From contig CAUYLG010026860.1 of the NCBI GenBank assembly GCA_963573385.1, positions 1 through 64,000 of the forward strand: a DNA stretch of 64,000 bases, written 5' to 3'. Below are positions 1 through 11,647 of the stretch, one piece after another. The stretch is from Cacajao melanocephalus (lineage: Eukaryota; Chordata; Mammalia; Primates; Pitheciidae). Both the position numbers and the translations under genes were made by a program. Each line of letters starts with the position of its first letter. Position 1 is the stretch's first letter. The notes under the pieces were generated by a model that was given only the letters and a program-made list of their open reading frames with translations, made no database searches and was not told where the DNA came from.

Positions 1-145
1 TAGCATGGGAAGAAATGCCAGATATAGGTGAAGGGGAGGAAAGCAGCAAATCACACTGCCACGTGTGTACCTATGCAACAATCTTGCATGTTCTTCACAT
101 GTACCCCAAAACCTAAAATACAATAAAAATTTTAAAAAAAATAAG
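1..145 (+). mobile_element. L1 3' end fragment
   Basis: The sequence has the typical end of a primate L1: a 'cacatgtaccccaaaacc' stretch, an AATAAA signal near 122 and an A-rich tail. It is in + orientation and the rest of the element lies off the left edge. No coding capacity is visible here. Confidence 0.85.
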
Positions 146-927
146 AAATTTAAGTGGAGGGCTATAGGTCAGTGCAACTAAACAGCAGGCTCCGTCTCAG
201 TCTTCACCATGGAAATTGTTCTCTTCTTGGGCCAGATTGTCTTACACATGTTCCTACCACTCCAGCATCTTCCTCCTACCCCCTTGATGCCCTTTTCCTT
301 TTCTCTTTGATTGTAGGGATCTCAGATCTTTGCCAGGCACCACTTTTTCTGGACAAGATATTTCACCGTGGGTGGGCATGAATCTTCCCGAAACCCCCTT
401 TCTGTACCTCCATCTGTTTCCTTGACATTGTCTTGATCTACGACACAGGGTGGCTCCCCTGCCAAAGTGGGGCTGGGGTGGATGAGAATAGAAAACATAC
501 TCTCCAAGATCGAGTAAACTCTGTCACCTGGCTGTAACACAGTATACCCTGTGTCTTCTGATATAGTTTTTTATTTGGCTTGATATCTTTGTTGTTGCTC
601 TTTGCAAACTGGGAAACAATCTGAACCAGAAAACAAAGTGGAAGGTAATGTCTTGTGCTCTCCTGAAAAGACTGAGAAAAGTTTTGTGAGTTCTGGCATT
701 TTTTTCTTCTCAGAATGAGTTTCTTCCCCATCTTCTTGGAAGGATGGTTGATGAATGGCTACTGTACCTTGACCACTCAAGGATTTAAGCTCTGAGGATC
801 AAACATCAGTCCCAACAGAGCCAGTTACTAAGTCACTAGCTCTTCTCTTCAGTAAGGCTCATTCAACTTGCAATGTGAACAGAACTCCTTTTGGACAGGC
901 TCAACAGCAAGAACAATTTGCCTGTAT

Positions 928-965
<38 letters not shown>

Positions 966-1016
966 CTGAACTGAGATGTATATTTGTATAAAGTGAAGAA
1001 GTTGCGCGTTACTTGC
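146..1016. other. Unique intergenic sequence with a (TG)n tract
   Basis: I see no gene in this stretch. The only simple feature is a perfect TG dinucleotide run at about 930-963, a likely polymorphic microsatellite. Short open frames here lack family resemblance or codon bias. Confidence 0.6.
930..963. repeat. (TG)n microsatellite
   Basis: An uninterrupted TG run of about 34 bases, directly visible. Confidence 0.95.
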
Positions 1017-1369
1017 TGATATGGTTTGACAGTGTCTCCACCGAAATCTCATCTTGAATTGTAGCTCCCACAGTTGGGAGAAACCCTGTGAGACTTAATT
1101 GAATCATAGGGGCAGATCTTTCCCGTGCTGTTCTTGCGATAGTGAATACGTTGCAAGTTGCATGAGATCTGATGGTTTTATACAGGAGAGTTTCCCTGCA
1201 CAAGCTCTCTTCTCTTGTCTGCCACCCTGTGAGATGTGCCGTTCACCTTCTGCTATGATTGTGAGGCTTCCCCAGCCATGTGGAACTGTGAGTCCATTAA
1301 ACCTCTTTTTTTGTGAATTGCCCTGTCTCAGGTATGTCTTTATCAGCAGTCTAAAAACAGACTAGTACA
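1017..1369 (+). mobile_element. Solo MaLR LTR, THE1-like
   Basis: The element begins TGATATGGTTTG and ends ACA, about 353 bp, the usual size of a THE1 LTR. Internal hallmarks include 'aaatctcatcttgaatt', 'attaaacctctttttt' and 'ctgtctcaggta'. It is flanked by cttgc (1012-1016) and cttgg (1370-1374), a 5-bp target duplication with one mismatch. No internal MaLR region is present, so it is a solo LTR. THE1 versus MST subfamily is from memory of the consensus. Confidence 0.88.
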
Positions 1370-1496
1370 CTTGGTAACTTTGCAGGGGTGTGTGTGTGTG
1401 TCTGCGTGTGTATCTGTTCTAGGGGACAGTGGGAGATAGGACAGGAACTGCTGAAATTTTGCTTCTTATGTTAAGTACCAACACTGCATCTCTTAT

Positions 1497-1600
1497 GTTG
1501 GAGAGGCAGTGTAGTGAGTGAACTTACCCAGAGTTACTTAACCTCCTTGAGCCTCACAGGGTTGTTAGAAGCATTAAATTTAAAATGCTTGGTCTGGTGA
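1497..1600 (+). repeat. MIR fragment
   Basis: Contains the MIR-like core phrase 'agttacttaacctccttgag' followed by a decayed tail. Short and old; boundaries are approximate. Confidence 0.55.
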
Positions 1601-2424
1601 CTGGCCACTCAGAGAGTCCCCACAGTAATGACTTGCCAAATTGAAGTGAATATTGGTGGTTGCAATAATTAACTATAGGTCATGGAGATGCTATAAGCAC
1701 TTTTCATTCATGTAGTTTAAACTGTATGATGCTAAGTGGAGAATAACGTATTAATGAAGCAGTATGTTCTATCAAAAGTTTTATTTTTTTAAGGGAAAGA
1801 CTATTCCAGTTGCTATTCAGTATTAACAATAAATCACCTTGAAACAGATTTTTCTGTTATTTGAATGGTCTTGATTTGTTATGAAAATTTAAAGACAAAA
1901 GGTCCCAAGTATTGGGAAAAACGTGTGCCCTTTTTGAGTGGATTAGCAGAAGCTATGTCATGGCCTGAACATGCAGAACAAGCCCCTGGGAAGAAGTGAG
2001 CATAAGGAGACCAAGGTGTCCTGGGTTAGAAGGAAATGATATCCCAAGTCCTCTACCCTGAAGAGTCAGGGAGTCCTGTTGAGGTGGGCCACTGAGATGG
2101 ACCCTGAGTAAGAGTCTTTTGAAATAAAATTGTCCTAAAGCAACAGGGAGATGGGATTAGTGGACAAGCCTGACTCTGGCTTAGGGATGAGGTGGTCAGG
2201 GTCTTTGAGGTGGTCCTAGCCCTTTTGAGAGTGACCATGCTGTAATCTGAAAGCAGTGGTCTCTAAGAGACCTGTGAGAGTCTGAAGCTCTCTCTGTGAA
2301 ACACAATGTTGGGAGGGTTGTCCTCTTTCAAAGAGCTATTATAGATCAGTACCATGGCATGTACCACGAAGCCTGAATCTTTTCAACAGGTGTTTCTATA
2401 ACCTAGCACAACATAGAGCTAGGA
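1601..2424. other. Unique intergenic sequence
   Basis: No gene, RNA gene or recognisable repeat was seen in this stretch. Confidence 0.5.
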
Positions 2425-2732
2425 TTTTTTTTTTTTGAGACAGAGTCTCACTCTGTCACCCATGCTAGAGTGCAGTGGCATAAAGATAGGTCACTGCAGC
2501 CTCAAACCCCCTGGGCTCAGGCCATTTTCCAATCTTAGCCTCCTAAATAGCTGGGATTATAGGTACATGCCATCACACCTGGCTAATTTTTGTATTTTTA
2601 GTAATGACAGACTTTTGCCATGTTTCCCAGGCTGGTCTTGAACTCCAGGACTCAAGCGATCCTCCCACCTTGGCCTCCCAAAGCGCTGGTTGGCCTCCCA
2701 AAGCTCACAGGCATGAGCCTTTGCACTCAGCC
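2425..2732 (-). mobile_element. Alu (old, J-like), antisense
   Basis: The + strand begins with a T run (the reverse-complemented A tail) followed by 'gagacagagtctcactctgt' and ends near 'gcactcagcc'. Both monomers are present. It has many substitutions and a 15-bp motif duplicated at 2670 and 2690 (20-bp period) near the head of the element. The short frames here are Alu translations, not genes. Confidence 0.93.
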
Positions 2733-4188
2733 GATACTTTGATTAAAACAGGTTTTTTCCACTATGCCAAGTTCCTAAACCATCCTGAATCCCAGAGCTG
2801 AATGGTGTTAGTGTTCTCGTAGCTGACACAATGTCAGGCCAAAGAGCTGACACAGGGTACCTGGTGGAATTCCAGAAATCAGTAAGTGGTTGAGGATGAT
2901 TTGGGGACTAGAATAATGGAGTCTTCCTCATGCTGCCAAATTTACATGGGCAATCAACAACGTAACATTTCTCAGCTTATAAAAAATTGAGCTTGATACA
3001 ATCTGAATATAACAAAACTCAGAAATTCCTCCAAAATTTTTCTGTGATCCTAGATTCAGGGTGTCTTTTCAGTGCCTCTCCATTTTGTTTCCAACTCCTG
3101 ATTTGCAGCAAATACCACATCACCTCATCACTCTAGTGATACCAACATCTATCTCAGCACTTTAAGAAAACGTAAGCACTGAAAATTATTACAAATTGTA
3201 CAAAAAGTAGACTAAGGAAACACCTACGCTATATTTATGCTCTCGCTCACTTCAGTATAAAGATACTAATTCTGTTTTGAGAGAGTCCTTCATTTCCAGC
3301 AGTGCTAAATCTTATCTAATACCATAAATTTTTCTTAGCACGTTCTTTAGAATGACATGAAAAGTACTTGGTTCTTAAAAAAATAGCTTTAAATGATGGC
3401 ATATATGTGCCTATGCAACGATCTTGCAGGATGCAGGATGTGCACATGTACCCCAGAGACCAAATATAATTTTTAAAAAGTAGCTTTAAATGATGATTTA
3501 TTGGAGCAAGGAATAATTTGATAGTATGTATTTCTTTTGTGGAAGAAAAAGTGTATTTTAAAGATATCAGAATCTAGGTAAAATTAACCTACATTCAGAA
3601 ACTGTAATCATGCCCGATTCTAGCTTAATGATCATTTAATTTGTCTTGCAATCATTTTGAAATAAATCATAAAACAGTAATAGAATAATAATGAATAGAA
3701 TTGGCTATAATTTAGGAAAAACCTGGTATGCGAAGTTAATAATAATAGGATTTATGAGAATGCCATAAAAATGAGTTCTGCTGTCAACAGTTTATGATTT
3801 GAGCTCCAGTGTATTTTGAAGTTCCAGATTGCAGCTATTAAGAACTTTTGATACAAGCTTTCTTTTCATTTAAATGCATCTAAGGATTATCTTATAGCAC
3901 ACACTCCAAAACTTAATAATTTTATTATAAATTTTGTTTTAGTTAAATATTTATTGAGTGATGTTTCCCTTTGCTTCTGTTAGTTGCAAGCAACAGACAC
4001 TAACTTAGGCTAAAAATCAATTATTGGAAAATTGGAGTCAGCTCATGGAATTGAAGAAAAAGCTATAAGAATCAGCATATAAACTCTGTTTCTTTTCTCC
4101 AGAGTTTGGGAGCAGGTGACAGGTACATATTATAAAAATATAAAATTTTTATTAATAAAAATAAAAATTTTTAAAAATCACCTTTATT
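2733..4188. other. AT-rich intergenic sequence with one L1 3' remnant
   Basis: No gene is seen. At about 3396-3480 there is an L1 3'-end remnant ('gtgcacatgtaccccagag' followed by an A-rich tail). The remainder is AT-rich and unrecognised. Confidence 0.5.
3396..3480 (+). mobile_element. L1 3' end remnant
   Basis: Resembles the L1 terminal phrase at the window start: a 'gtgcctatgcaacgatcttg' stretch followed by 'cacatgtacccc' and an A-rich end. It is truncated to under 100 bp. Confidence 0.7.
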
Positions 4189-4318
4189 GGCTGGGCATGG
4201 TGGCACACACATGTAATCCCAACACGTTAGGAGGCCAAGGGAGGAGGATCATTAGAGCTCAGGAGTTTGAGACCAGCTTACGCAACATAGTGAGACCCTG
4301 TTTCTTTTTTTTTTTTTA
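4189..4318 (+). mobile_element. Alu left-monomer fragment (FLAM-like)
   Basis: Starts 'ggctgggcatggtggcacac' and runs through the left-arm phrase 'gaccagcttacgcaacatag' to 'gagaccctg', then a T/A-rich end. There is no right monomer. Confidence 0.85.
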
Positions 4319-4902
4319 ATAAAAAAAATTACCCTTATTACCTTTAAAGCTGATTGCATGGCACAGCTTTAAATATGTAGCCAAATGGACTCACTACTAC
4401 ATCACCCATAAATTAGAGCTACACATGTAGACACTGGCATAGCCGGACAACTGCAGATCTTCCTCAGAAAGAGAGACTCCTTCCCACATGGAGTAGAGCA
4501 AACAGAATACACTCTCCCTGCAGGCAAGCACAGTCGAAAAGACAGTGAAAAGTGGCATATTGGGCTGCTTCTACAATCTCATTGATCAAATAGCTCACTT
4601 TGGCAGAAAAGTGGGTGAAGAAAAACTAAACTAATGAGAGAGAGCCCAGAAACTAATGGAAGTTCCTCCACATGGAAGAATGAGGCCAGGGAATCACAGC
4701 ACTGCCTGCTGAATTGTGTGGTTTGTGCTGTGCACATCCTGGGCAGCTGTAAGGGGCAATCCTGTAAGTAGGTTCCCCTAACAAAGAGCCTAACAGAAGA
4801 TCCTCATCCCAAAGAGCCCTTTGTCACCTTTGTCTTTTCAAGAGGATGTGAGCTGTGACTACTCAGTTCCTTCCACAATTCAGCCTTGGGTTCCTATTCA
4901 TT
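4319..4902. other. Unique intergenic sequence
   Basis: No gene or recognised repeat. Confidence 0.5.
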
Positions 4903-5035
4903 TATTTATTTTAAAATTGAGTGCAAATAATAATTGCATATATTTCTGGGTACAATGTAATGTTTTGATACATATATAAGTTGTAGGAAGATTAAGTAAA
5001 GCTCATTAACATATCCATTTCCCAAGCATTTAAAA
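4903..5035 (-). mobile_element. L1M 3'-UTR fragment, antisense
   Basis: The + strand phrases 'ataataattgcatatatttc', 'atgttttgatacatatata' and 'cattaacatatccatttc' are the reverse complement of the L1MA/L1MB-type 3' UTR. A better-preserved copy of the same segment lies at about 63,005-63,290. Confidence 0.75.
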
Positions 5036-5147
5036 TGCAGACTTTGGAGGAAGGAGGGACCAAAGTGGCAGAAAGCCAAAAGTAAGAAGAGAAATTTCAA
5101 GGTAATTTGGAGAAAGTAGGGAAGCTAAGAGTATTCTGTTCACGGGC

Positions 5148-5301
5148 GAATACTATTCCACTGTGTGGATGTATCACATCTTGCTAATTTGTTATCAGTG
5201 TCAGTTGATAGACATATGACTGGTTTCCACCTTTTGGCTATTATAAATAATGTTGCTCTGAACATTTGTGTACAAGTTTTTGTATGGACGTATGTTTTCA
5301 T
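5148..5301 (-). repeat. Local duplicate of 6369-6522 (L1M ORF2/3' region)
   Basis: This 154-bp block aligns without gaps to 6369-6522, 1,221 bp downstream on the same strand. By hand count there are 11 mismatches (about 93% identity). The content is antisense L1M sequence ('ttttggctattataaataa'). The surrounding bases do not align, so this is an isolated block. Confidence 0.8.
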
Positions 5302-5366
5302 ATGGAAAGGGGCAGATGGAAGAAAAGTAGACAAGTGGAAGACTTCTTTTTTCTTTCTTCCTGTGT

Positions 5367-5672
5367 GTTTTTTTCTTTCTTTCTTTTTACTTGAGACAGA
5401 GTCTCACTCCATTACCCAAGCTGGAGTGCAGTGGCACCATCTCGGCTCACTGCAACCTCCACCTCCTGGTTCAAGTAATTCTTGTGCATCAGCCTCCTGA
5501 GTAGCTGGATTACAGTCATGTGCCACCACACCTGGCTAATCTTTGTATTTTTAATAGAGATAGGGTTTCACCATGTTTCCCAGGCCAATCTTGAACTCCT
5601 GACCTCAGGTAATCCACCTGCCTTGGCCTCCCAAAGTACTGAGATTACAGGCCTGAGCCACTGTGCCCAGCC
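5367..5672 (-). mobile_element. Alu, full length, antisense
   Basis: A T/C-rich run is followed by 'gagacagagtctcactcc', both monomers, and the end 'gagccactgtgcccagcc'. S-like by general appearance. Confidence 0.95.
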
Positions 5673-6002
5673 AGTGGGGGATTTCTTAGAGTGTTACTGA
5701 GAACTGTGTATCCCTTCCGCAGTTTTTGAGAAATTCAGTAAAAAACTATAGTTACTTTCAAATTGTGTTTTGTTTGCTGGACTTTGTTTCTTTGTCTATG
5801 ATACACCCAGAAACTGTGTTCCATTAGGTTGTATATGAAGGGTGAGCTAAGGGGAGGAATGGGGTTTACGACACGTGTTACTGAATTAGTTGCGGTATCT
5901 TGCATTAGAATTTTTAAAATCAGGGGGAGCATTTAGGGGATGGAGAATGTTGATTATCAGCTCTGTTTTTGCTTTGGGTCACTCATTCAACATTTCTTCT
6001 TG
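5673..6002. other. Unique intergenic sequence
   Basis: No gene or recognised repeat. Confidence 0.5.
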
Positions 6003-7100
6003 TTTTGGTGAAGGGGCAGTTGATAGCTTTATTGAGATACATACCACAAGTATCATACAACTCACTCGAAGTGTCTCCAGTATCTTCACAGAGTTGTGCA
6101 AAACATCACTACAACCAATTTTAGAATATTTTTTTACCTCAAAAAGAAACCGTATATGTTTTTTGCTAGCACTACCCAGTCCTCTCACATCCCCCAGTTT
6201 TAAGCAACTACAGATTTACTTTGTCTCTGTATAGATATACTCTTTTTGGACGTTTCACATAAGTAGAATAATATATGGTATTTATGTCTGATTCTTTTAA
6301 CTTAGCGTAATATTTTTGAGGTTTATCCACGTTATGCATCTACCAGTACTTTATTTCTCTTTATGAGTGAATACTATTCCACTGTGTGGATGTGTCATAT
6401 CTTGCTAATTTGTTATCCGTGTCAGTTGGTAGACATATGACTGGTTTCCACCTTTTGGCTATTATAAATAACGCTGCTCTGAACATTTATGTGCAAGTTT
6501 TTATATGGAAATATGTTTTCATTTCTCTTCGGTGTATAATTAGAAGTGAAATTGCTGAGGAGTTGCTAGACTGGTTTATCTTTCTGAGGAACTGCTAGAT
6601 TGGTTTGCCCAGGGGCTGTGCCATTTTACATTCCCACTAGCAAAGTGTGAGGGTGCCAATGTCTCCACATCGTTGTCAACACTTGTGATTATCTGATGTT
6701 TTGATTGTAGCCATCCTAGTGGGTGTGGTTTTGATTTACATTTCCCTGATGACTAATGATGTACAGTGTCTTTCCTTGTGCTTATTGGCCATCTGCTAAT
6801 CTTTTTTGGATATATCTCTATTCAGATTATTTGCCCATTTTTAATTGGGTTGTCTTTTTATTGTTGAGTTTGAGAAGTTCTTTGTATATTCTGGATATAA
6901 GGCCCTGATCACATGTATGACTTACAAATATTATCTCCCATTATGTGGGCTGCCTTTTCACTTTCCTGGTAGTGTTCTTTGAAGCACAAACACTTTTAAT
7001 TTTGATGAAGTCCAGTTTATCTATTTTTTGCTTTTGTGAGCATGTCTATTTTTAAGGATTATTTATGAACAAATTGTCTTATGTTTTTTGTACCTATTAT
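6003..7100 (-). mobile_element. L1M fragment (ORF2 end and 3' UTR), antisense
   Basis: The + strand reads the reverse complement of an old L1: 3' UTR ('cacagagttgtgcaaaacat'), then the ORF2 3' end ('ttttggctattataaataac', 'ttacattcccactagcaaag', 'ttctttgtatattctggata'). It is heavily diverged with no intact frame. It contains the better-anchored copy of the 154-bp local duplication. Confidence 0.85.
6369..6522 (-). repeat. Local duplicate of 5148-5301
   Basis: This block is continuous with the L1M around it and is therefore probably the source copy. The copy at 5148-5301 lacks the flanking L1M sequence. Confidence 0.75.
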
Positions 7101-7442
7101 ATATGCTTTTTTGACACCTTGTTATTACTGAAAATCTTAGTCTTTGTATATATCCTCCACCCTGATAAAACCTCCTACTAAATATATAATGCATCTTCTA
7201 AGCAGTGTTACATTAAAATTAAGGAAATATAGTACTGTTAAATTTTTCAAAATAATCATGACATTATTATGTTATGATTATTATACTTTAATAATAGCTA
7301 TACTTTAATCTGATCCATGTTTTAATTATAGAATTTGGTTAGAATGTATCTTTGTAACTTACGCTAAATTCCATCAGACCTTTCCCATTACTGCCACAGG
7401 CTTAAAAGATTTTTTATCTAGCATGAAATACAAAAAAAAGTC
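7101..7442. other. AT-rich intergenic sequence
   Basis: No gene seen. It may contain further decayed L1. Confidence 0.4.
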
Positions 7443-7654
7443 TGACCAGGTTCAGTGGCTCACTCCTGTAATCCTAGCACTTTGGGAGGCTGAGGTGGGT
7501 GGATCTCTTGAGCTCAGTAGTTGAAGATCAGCATGGCCAACATGGCGAAACTGGAGGACTTAAACCCAGGAGGTAGAGGCTGCAGTTAGCCAAGATAGTG
7601 CCACTGCACTCCACACTGGGTGACAAAGTGAAAGACCCTGTCTTAAAAAAAAAA
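7443..7654 (+). mobile_element. Alu with internal deletion
   Basis: Starts 'ctgaccaggttcagtggctc' and ends in an A tail. After 'catggcgaaactggaggact' it jumps directly to the right-arm phrase 'cccaggaggtagaggctgc', so roughly 80 bp spanning the middle A-rich linker is missing. Confidence 0.9.
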
Positions 7655-8027
7655 TACTTGTACATTTTCTCCTTTTTCTGAATGTGAAAGCTATTTCAAT
7701 TGAGGGGATCAATTTGTATATTCGGTTTATATTTTCTGTCACATTCTAGAAAGTGAAAGCAAAATGTTCTTTTGGACATGTTAAGCTTCCAAGACAATAA
7801 AAATCTTGTTAATGTCTTTCAAATCAGAAGTTTTATTTTGCTCTAAAGAGTGTAAAACTTTTTTTTTTCCAAAAGGTATTTTCAGAAGTTACTGCTGGCT
7901 GGGCAGAATTTAAGTCAGCACATGATGGCATTTGTTTTGTTTTGTTTTGTTTTTAAGCAATACTTGGAACTCAGAAACTGCTACCTCTACTGAATTTCCA
8001 GTTACAAATCCAATCAGATTAGAACAG

Positions 8028-8244
8028 CAGTGTTCAATCATTTTGCCTCCCTGGGCCTCATTGGAAGAGAAGAATTGTCTTGGGCCACACATAAAATATA
8101 CTAACACAATAGCTTATGAGCTGAAAAAAAAATCACAAAAATATCTCATAACGTTTTAAGAAAATTTATGAATTTGTGTTGGGCCACATTCAAAGCCATC
8201 CTGAGCTGCATGCAGTCCTGGAGCCTCAGGTTGGACAAGCTTGG
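8028..8244. mobile_element. Non-autonomous DNA transposon fossil, hAT-like
   Basis: Contains 'cttgggccacacataaaata', 'ctcataacgttttaagaaaa' and 'ggttggacaagcttgg', a known mammalian non-autonomous element whose ends form short inverted repeats. I do not name the subfamily with confidence. Confidence 0.55.
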
Positions 8245-8639
8245 ATTAGAACTATTCAGTGAAATTTAAACAAAGTACTTTCTATCAATTCGAATTAATT
8301 TTATGTTATTCCCAACTCAGTGTAGGAAATCTCATAACTTAAATCCCTTACCCACCAAACCTTCTTATTTCTTCTTTTATGAAATGGGGAAATAAGTTTT
8401 ACTTGATGCACTTATTCAGGGCTTTGATAGTGGCAGAGCTTTCTTGCTATCTATGTGAAAAAAATGTGTTTCAGCTTGTAAACTCATTTTTTGAGTTGTT
8501 GATTAGTTTCGGAGTCTTCCAAAGGAATCAGGGATTTATCTCCTTTAGAATACAAGCTGGACCATTCACCTGGAAGGGACACGACACTCTTCAGAAGAGC
8601 TGAGGTAAGCTATTGAAAATAGCTCTTATGGAGATCACA
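8245..8639. other. Unique intergenic sequence
   Basis: No gene or recognised repeat. Confidence 0.45.
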
Positions 8640-9105
8640 CAAATGCTAAGGACCTTGACATGTGGAGATGATGCTGGATTATTCAGGTGGGCCCAGTGTA
8701 ATCCCAAGAATTTAATCACAAGAGGAAAACAAGAGGGTCAGAGTGAGAAAAGGTGAGGTTATGACAGGAGCAGAGCAGGGAAGGGAGAGGGCTAGAGAAA
8801 GAGGTGGGAGAGAGGGATGGAGAGGGAGAGAGCAAGGGAGGGAGACAGGAGAGGAGAAAGAGAAAGTAAAGATGCTACACTGCTGGCTCTGAAGATGTAA
8901 GAAGGGGCCATGAGCCAAGGAATGCAGGCAGCTTATAGAAGCTAAAAAGACAAGGAAGTAGATTCTCCCCTAAAAGCCTCCAGAAGGAAGTAGCCCTGAT
9001 AACCCCTTAACTTTAGCCCAGTGAGACTGATTTCAGACTTCTGACCTCCAGAACTGTAAAATAATAAATTTGAGAGTTTTTTTTTTTAATAGCAATTAGG
9101 CTGCA
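8640..9105 (+). repeat. Old interspersed repeat, 'agaactgtaaaataataaa' type
   Basis: Has the order: 'ttattcaggtgggcccagtg', a purine-rich middle (about 8725-8870), 'gattctcccctaaaagcctc', 'gatttcagacttctgacctc', 'agaactgtaaaataataaat'. The same repeat type lies in opposite orientation at about 58,074-58,560. The family is widespread in mammals but I do not name it confidently. Confidence 0.6.
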
Positions 9106-9164
9106 GTTACCAAATCTGGCTGATCATCAGATCTGTCTACCTTAAAGGCTGTAAAAAAACAATC

Positions 9165-9625
9165 AAGTCATGTCTTTTGCAGCAACAAGGATGGAACTGG
9201 AGAGATTAAGTCAGTTACAGAAAGACAAATTTCATTTTCTCACTTATATGTGGGGGCCAAAGAAGTTGATGTCATGAAGGTAAAGAATAGAATGACTGCT
9301 ATCATAGGCTAGGAAGGGTGTGTAAAGTGGGTTAAGGGAGAAGAAGAGAGGTTGGTCAATGGCTACAAACATACAGTTGGATAGAAGATATACATTCTAA
9401 TGTTTGATAGCAGAATAGGGTGAGTACAGTTAGCAACAATGTATTGTGTATTCCAAAATGGCTAGAAGAGAAGACTTGAAATGTTCCCAATGCATAGAAA
9501 TAATAAATACTCAAAGTGATGGACACCCCAAATATCCTGACTTGCTCATTATACATTCTGTACATGTGACAAAATATGACATATACTGTACAAATACGTA
9601 TAATATTATGTATCAAGCCTGGGCA
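9165..9625 (+). mobile_element. L1 3' region fragment
   Basis: Starts in the ORF2 end phrase 'tcttttgcagcaacaaggat', then 'ttctcacttatatgtggggg', then an L1MA-type 3' UTR. No frame survives. Confidence 0.8.
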
Positions 9626-9989
9626 GCTGAATCACTGACATCGGTACTGAGAATGAGACCACCCAATGGCCTGGCTGCTGGAATAGTTATTTAGACTGGA
9701 GAAAACCCAGGAGCCTAAGTCTTAAAATGCAGAGAGGATGACGTGAAAGGCATAATGAAGATTTGCACTTTAAATGGTGGCTTGGTGGCACAGTGGGTGT
9801 TAGATGCCATAAAAGCTGCATATGACAACTCATTGGTGAGAAAAGTAGACACACAGAATATTTAGAGGAGAATTGAAAGACTGGATTGAAATTCGAGGTC
9901 CTTCACAGAGTCTCCTCATCCCGTCCCTCTCCCACACTTTTGGAACATGTTTTTTAAATTCATTATATTTTATTTTATTGATTGATTTA
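9626..9989. other. Unique intergenic sequence
   Basis: No gene or recognised repeat. Confidence 0.45.
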
Positions 9990-10138
9990 TTTTTTAGAGA
10001 CAGGGTCTTACTCTGTCACTCAGGCTCGAGTGCAGTGATGTAATCATGGCCTGCTATAGCCTTGAACTCCTGGGCTCAAGCAATCCTCTCATCTCAGCCT
10101 CCCAAGTAGTGAGATTATAGGCAGACACCATCGTACCT
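9990..10138 (-). mobile_element. Alu monomer, antisense
   Basis: Reads 'agagacagggtcttactctg' to 'aggcagacaccatcgtacc'; only one arm is present. Confidence 0.85.
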
Positions 10139-10261
10139 TAAATTTATTATTTTAAATATATAGTTCAAAGGGAAAAGTTCTCAGATCTGTGTACTATTGT
10201 TCAGATGAAAAATATATGCAAATATTTAGTATAACAATTGTTTCCAAACTTTAGTCTTTAT

Positions 10262-10395
10262 TTAGTCATCGAAAGAATTTTAAAATACACAGATTCCTAG
10301 ATCCCATCCCCCACATTGGATCAGAGTCTCTGAGGGTGGAGGCTGGAAGTGTCAGCTTGGAAAGCCTTCCAGGTGGTTCTGACATCTCTGCTTCT
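10262..10395 (+). mobile_element. MER5A-like hAT fragment
   Basis: Contains 'ttaaaatacacagattccta' and 'ccaggtggttctgaca', matching the MER5A order of acceptor phrases. Diverged; ends approximate. Confidence 0.6.
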
Positions 10396-10827
10396 GGGCC
10401 AGCTGTGAGTGAAGTCAGTCAAACCCCTGTGTTTTTGTGTCTTCATTAAATAACATGGAAAAACCAGGACCCAAAATGCAACTGGAATGATGTCTTGCAG
10501 CAGCAGTTCTCAAAAATTGATTGCTAATTGAGAAATCTTTGTTCAAAGAAATGTTAGCCTGATCTGTAAACTATGAGACCAACAAGAGGATCAACCTGAA
10601 TTACTCCGGCAGGTGGTTGTAGGGGAGGTAGAGGTAGGGTGAGGTAGCTGCGTCCTGCCTTTGGCTAAAAGACTCACTCAGACTTCTGTCACCTTATGTG
10701 TAAAGAATAGTGGCAGGATTCAGCATTCTCCATTCTCTTCTCCAGTCAGAAACACTGACTTGCCAAATACATTTTCCTGAAAATCACAACTCTCTCCCTC
10801 CCCCCCGCCCCTCCTTCTCTCTCTCTC
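10396..10827. other. Unique intergenic sequence
   Basis: Nothing recognised. Confidence 0.4.
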
Positions 10828-10946
10828 TTTTGAGACTGGGTCTAGCTATATAACACAGGCTGGTCACAAACTTCTGGCCTCAAGCAATCCTCCTACCCTA
10901 CCCTGATTAGCTGGAATTACAACCACAAACCACCATGCCTGACTAA
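10828..10946 (-). mobile_element. Alu monomer fragment, antisense
   Basis: Reads 'ttttgagactgggtctagct' to 'aaaccaccatgcctgac', preceded by a C/CT-rich tract at 10,795-10,828. Confidence 0.75.
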
Positions 10947-11616
10947 AAATCTCTTTTTGTCTTGATATTCCCTTAATCAGAAATCTGCCTTGGCACTTTA
11001 GTTCCTACCAAATGAAATTTAAGTCTGAAGGTCACGTGTTTCAAGACAGATCTGAATCTACATTTCCAAACTTATCTTCCATTCCTCTCCCTTTAGGAGG
11101 TCTTCTCCCAGCCCAGGCTGTCCTGGTTACTCTTTCCATAATTGTTTTCAACTTCCTCACCTTAACCCTTTTCGGGAATATCTTCTTTCCCACCCAGGTT
11201 GAAATTTTACACTTCAGTCAAAGCCTCACTCCCTTCCTGTGCCTTGATGGGAGAGTTTTCTCCACTGCTGCTGCCTGTAATGGCGTCTCCTCCCTCTAAG
11301 GTGCTATTAAGACTGGCTGCCTACATTACTTTTGGCCTTGACTATAACTAGTAACTATAGCTTTGAAAATATGGATGATATTGGATTATTATTTATTTTC
11401 TTCTCAGGGTCTGGTTCAGCACCTTGTACAAAATGTGCATTCGATGAACAAAAGTCAATTTATTGAGTATTACATGCTTATTTATTAGTTACTTAGAAAT
11501 GTAATCTCATATAAATGTCAAGAGTATGTGAGTTTGAACAATAATTCTTCCACATCAAAGCACAGCATAGTAGGTACTGTGAAATGCACCCTGCTCTCCC
11601 CTATTGAATATCCATG

Positions 11617-11647
<31 letters not shown>

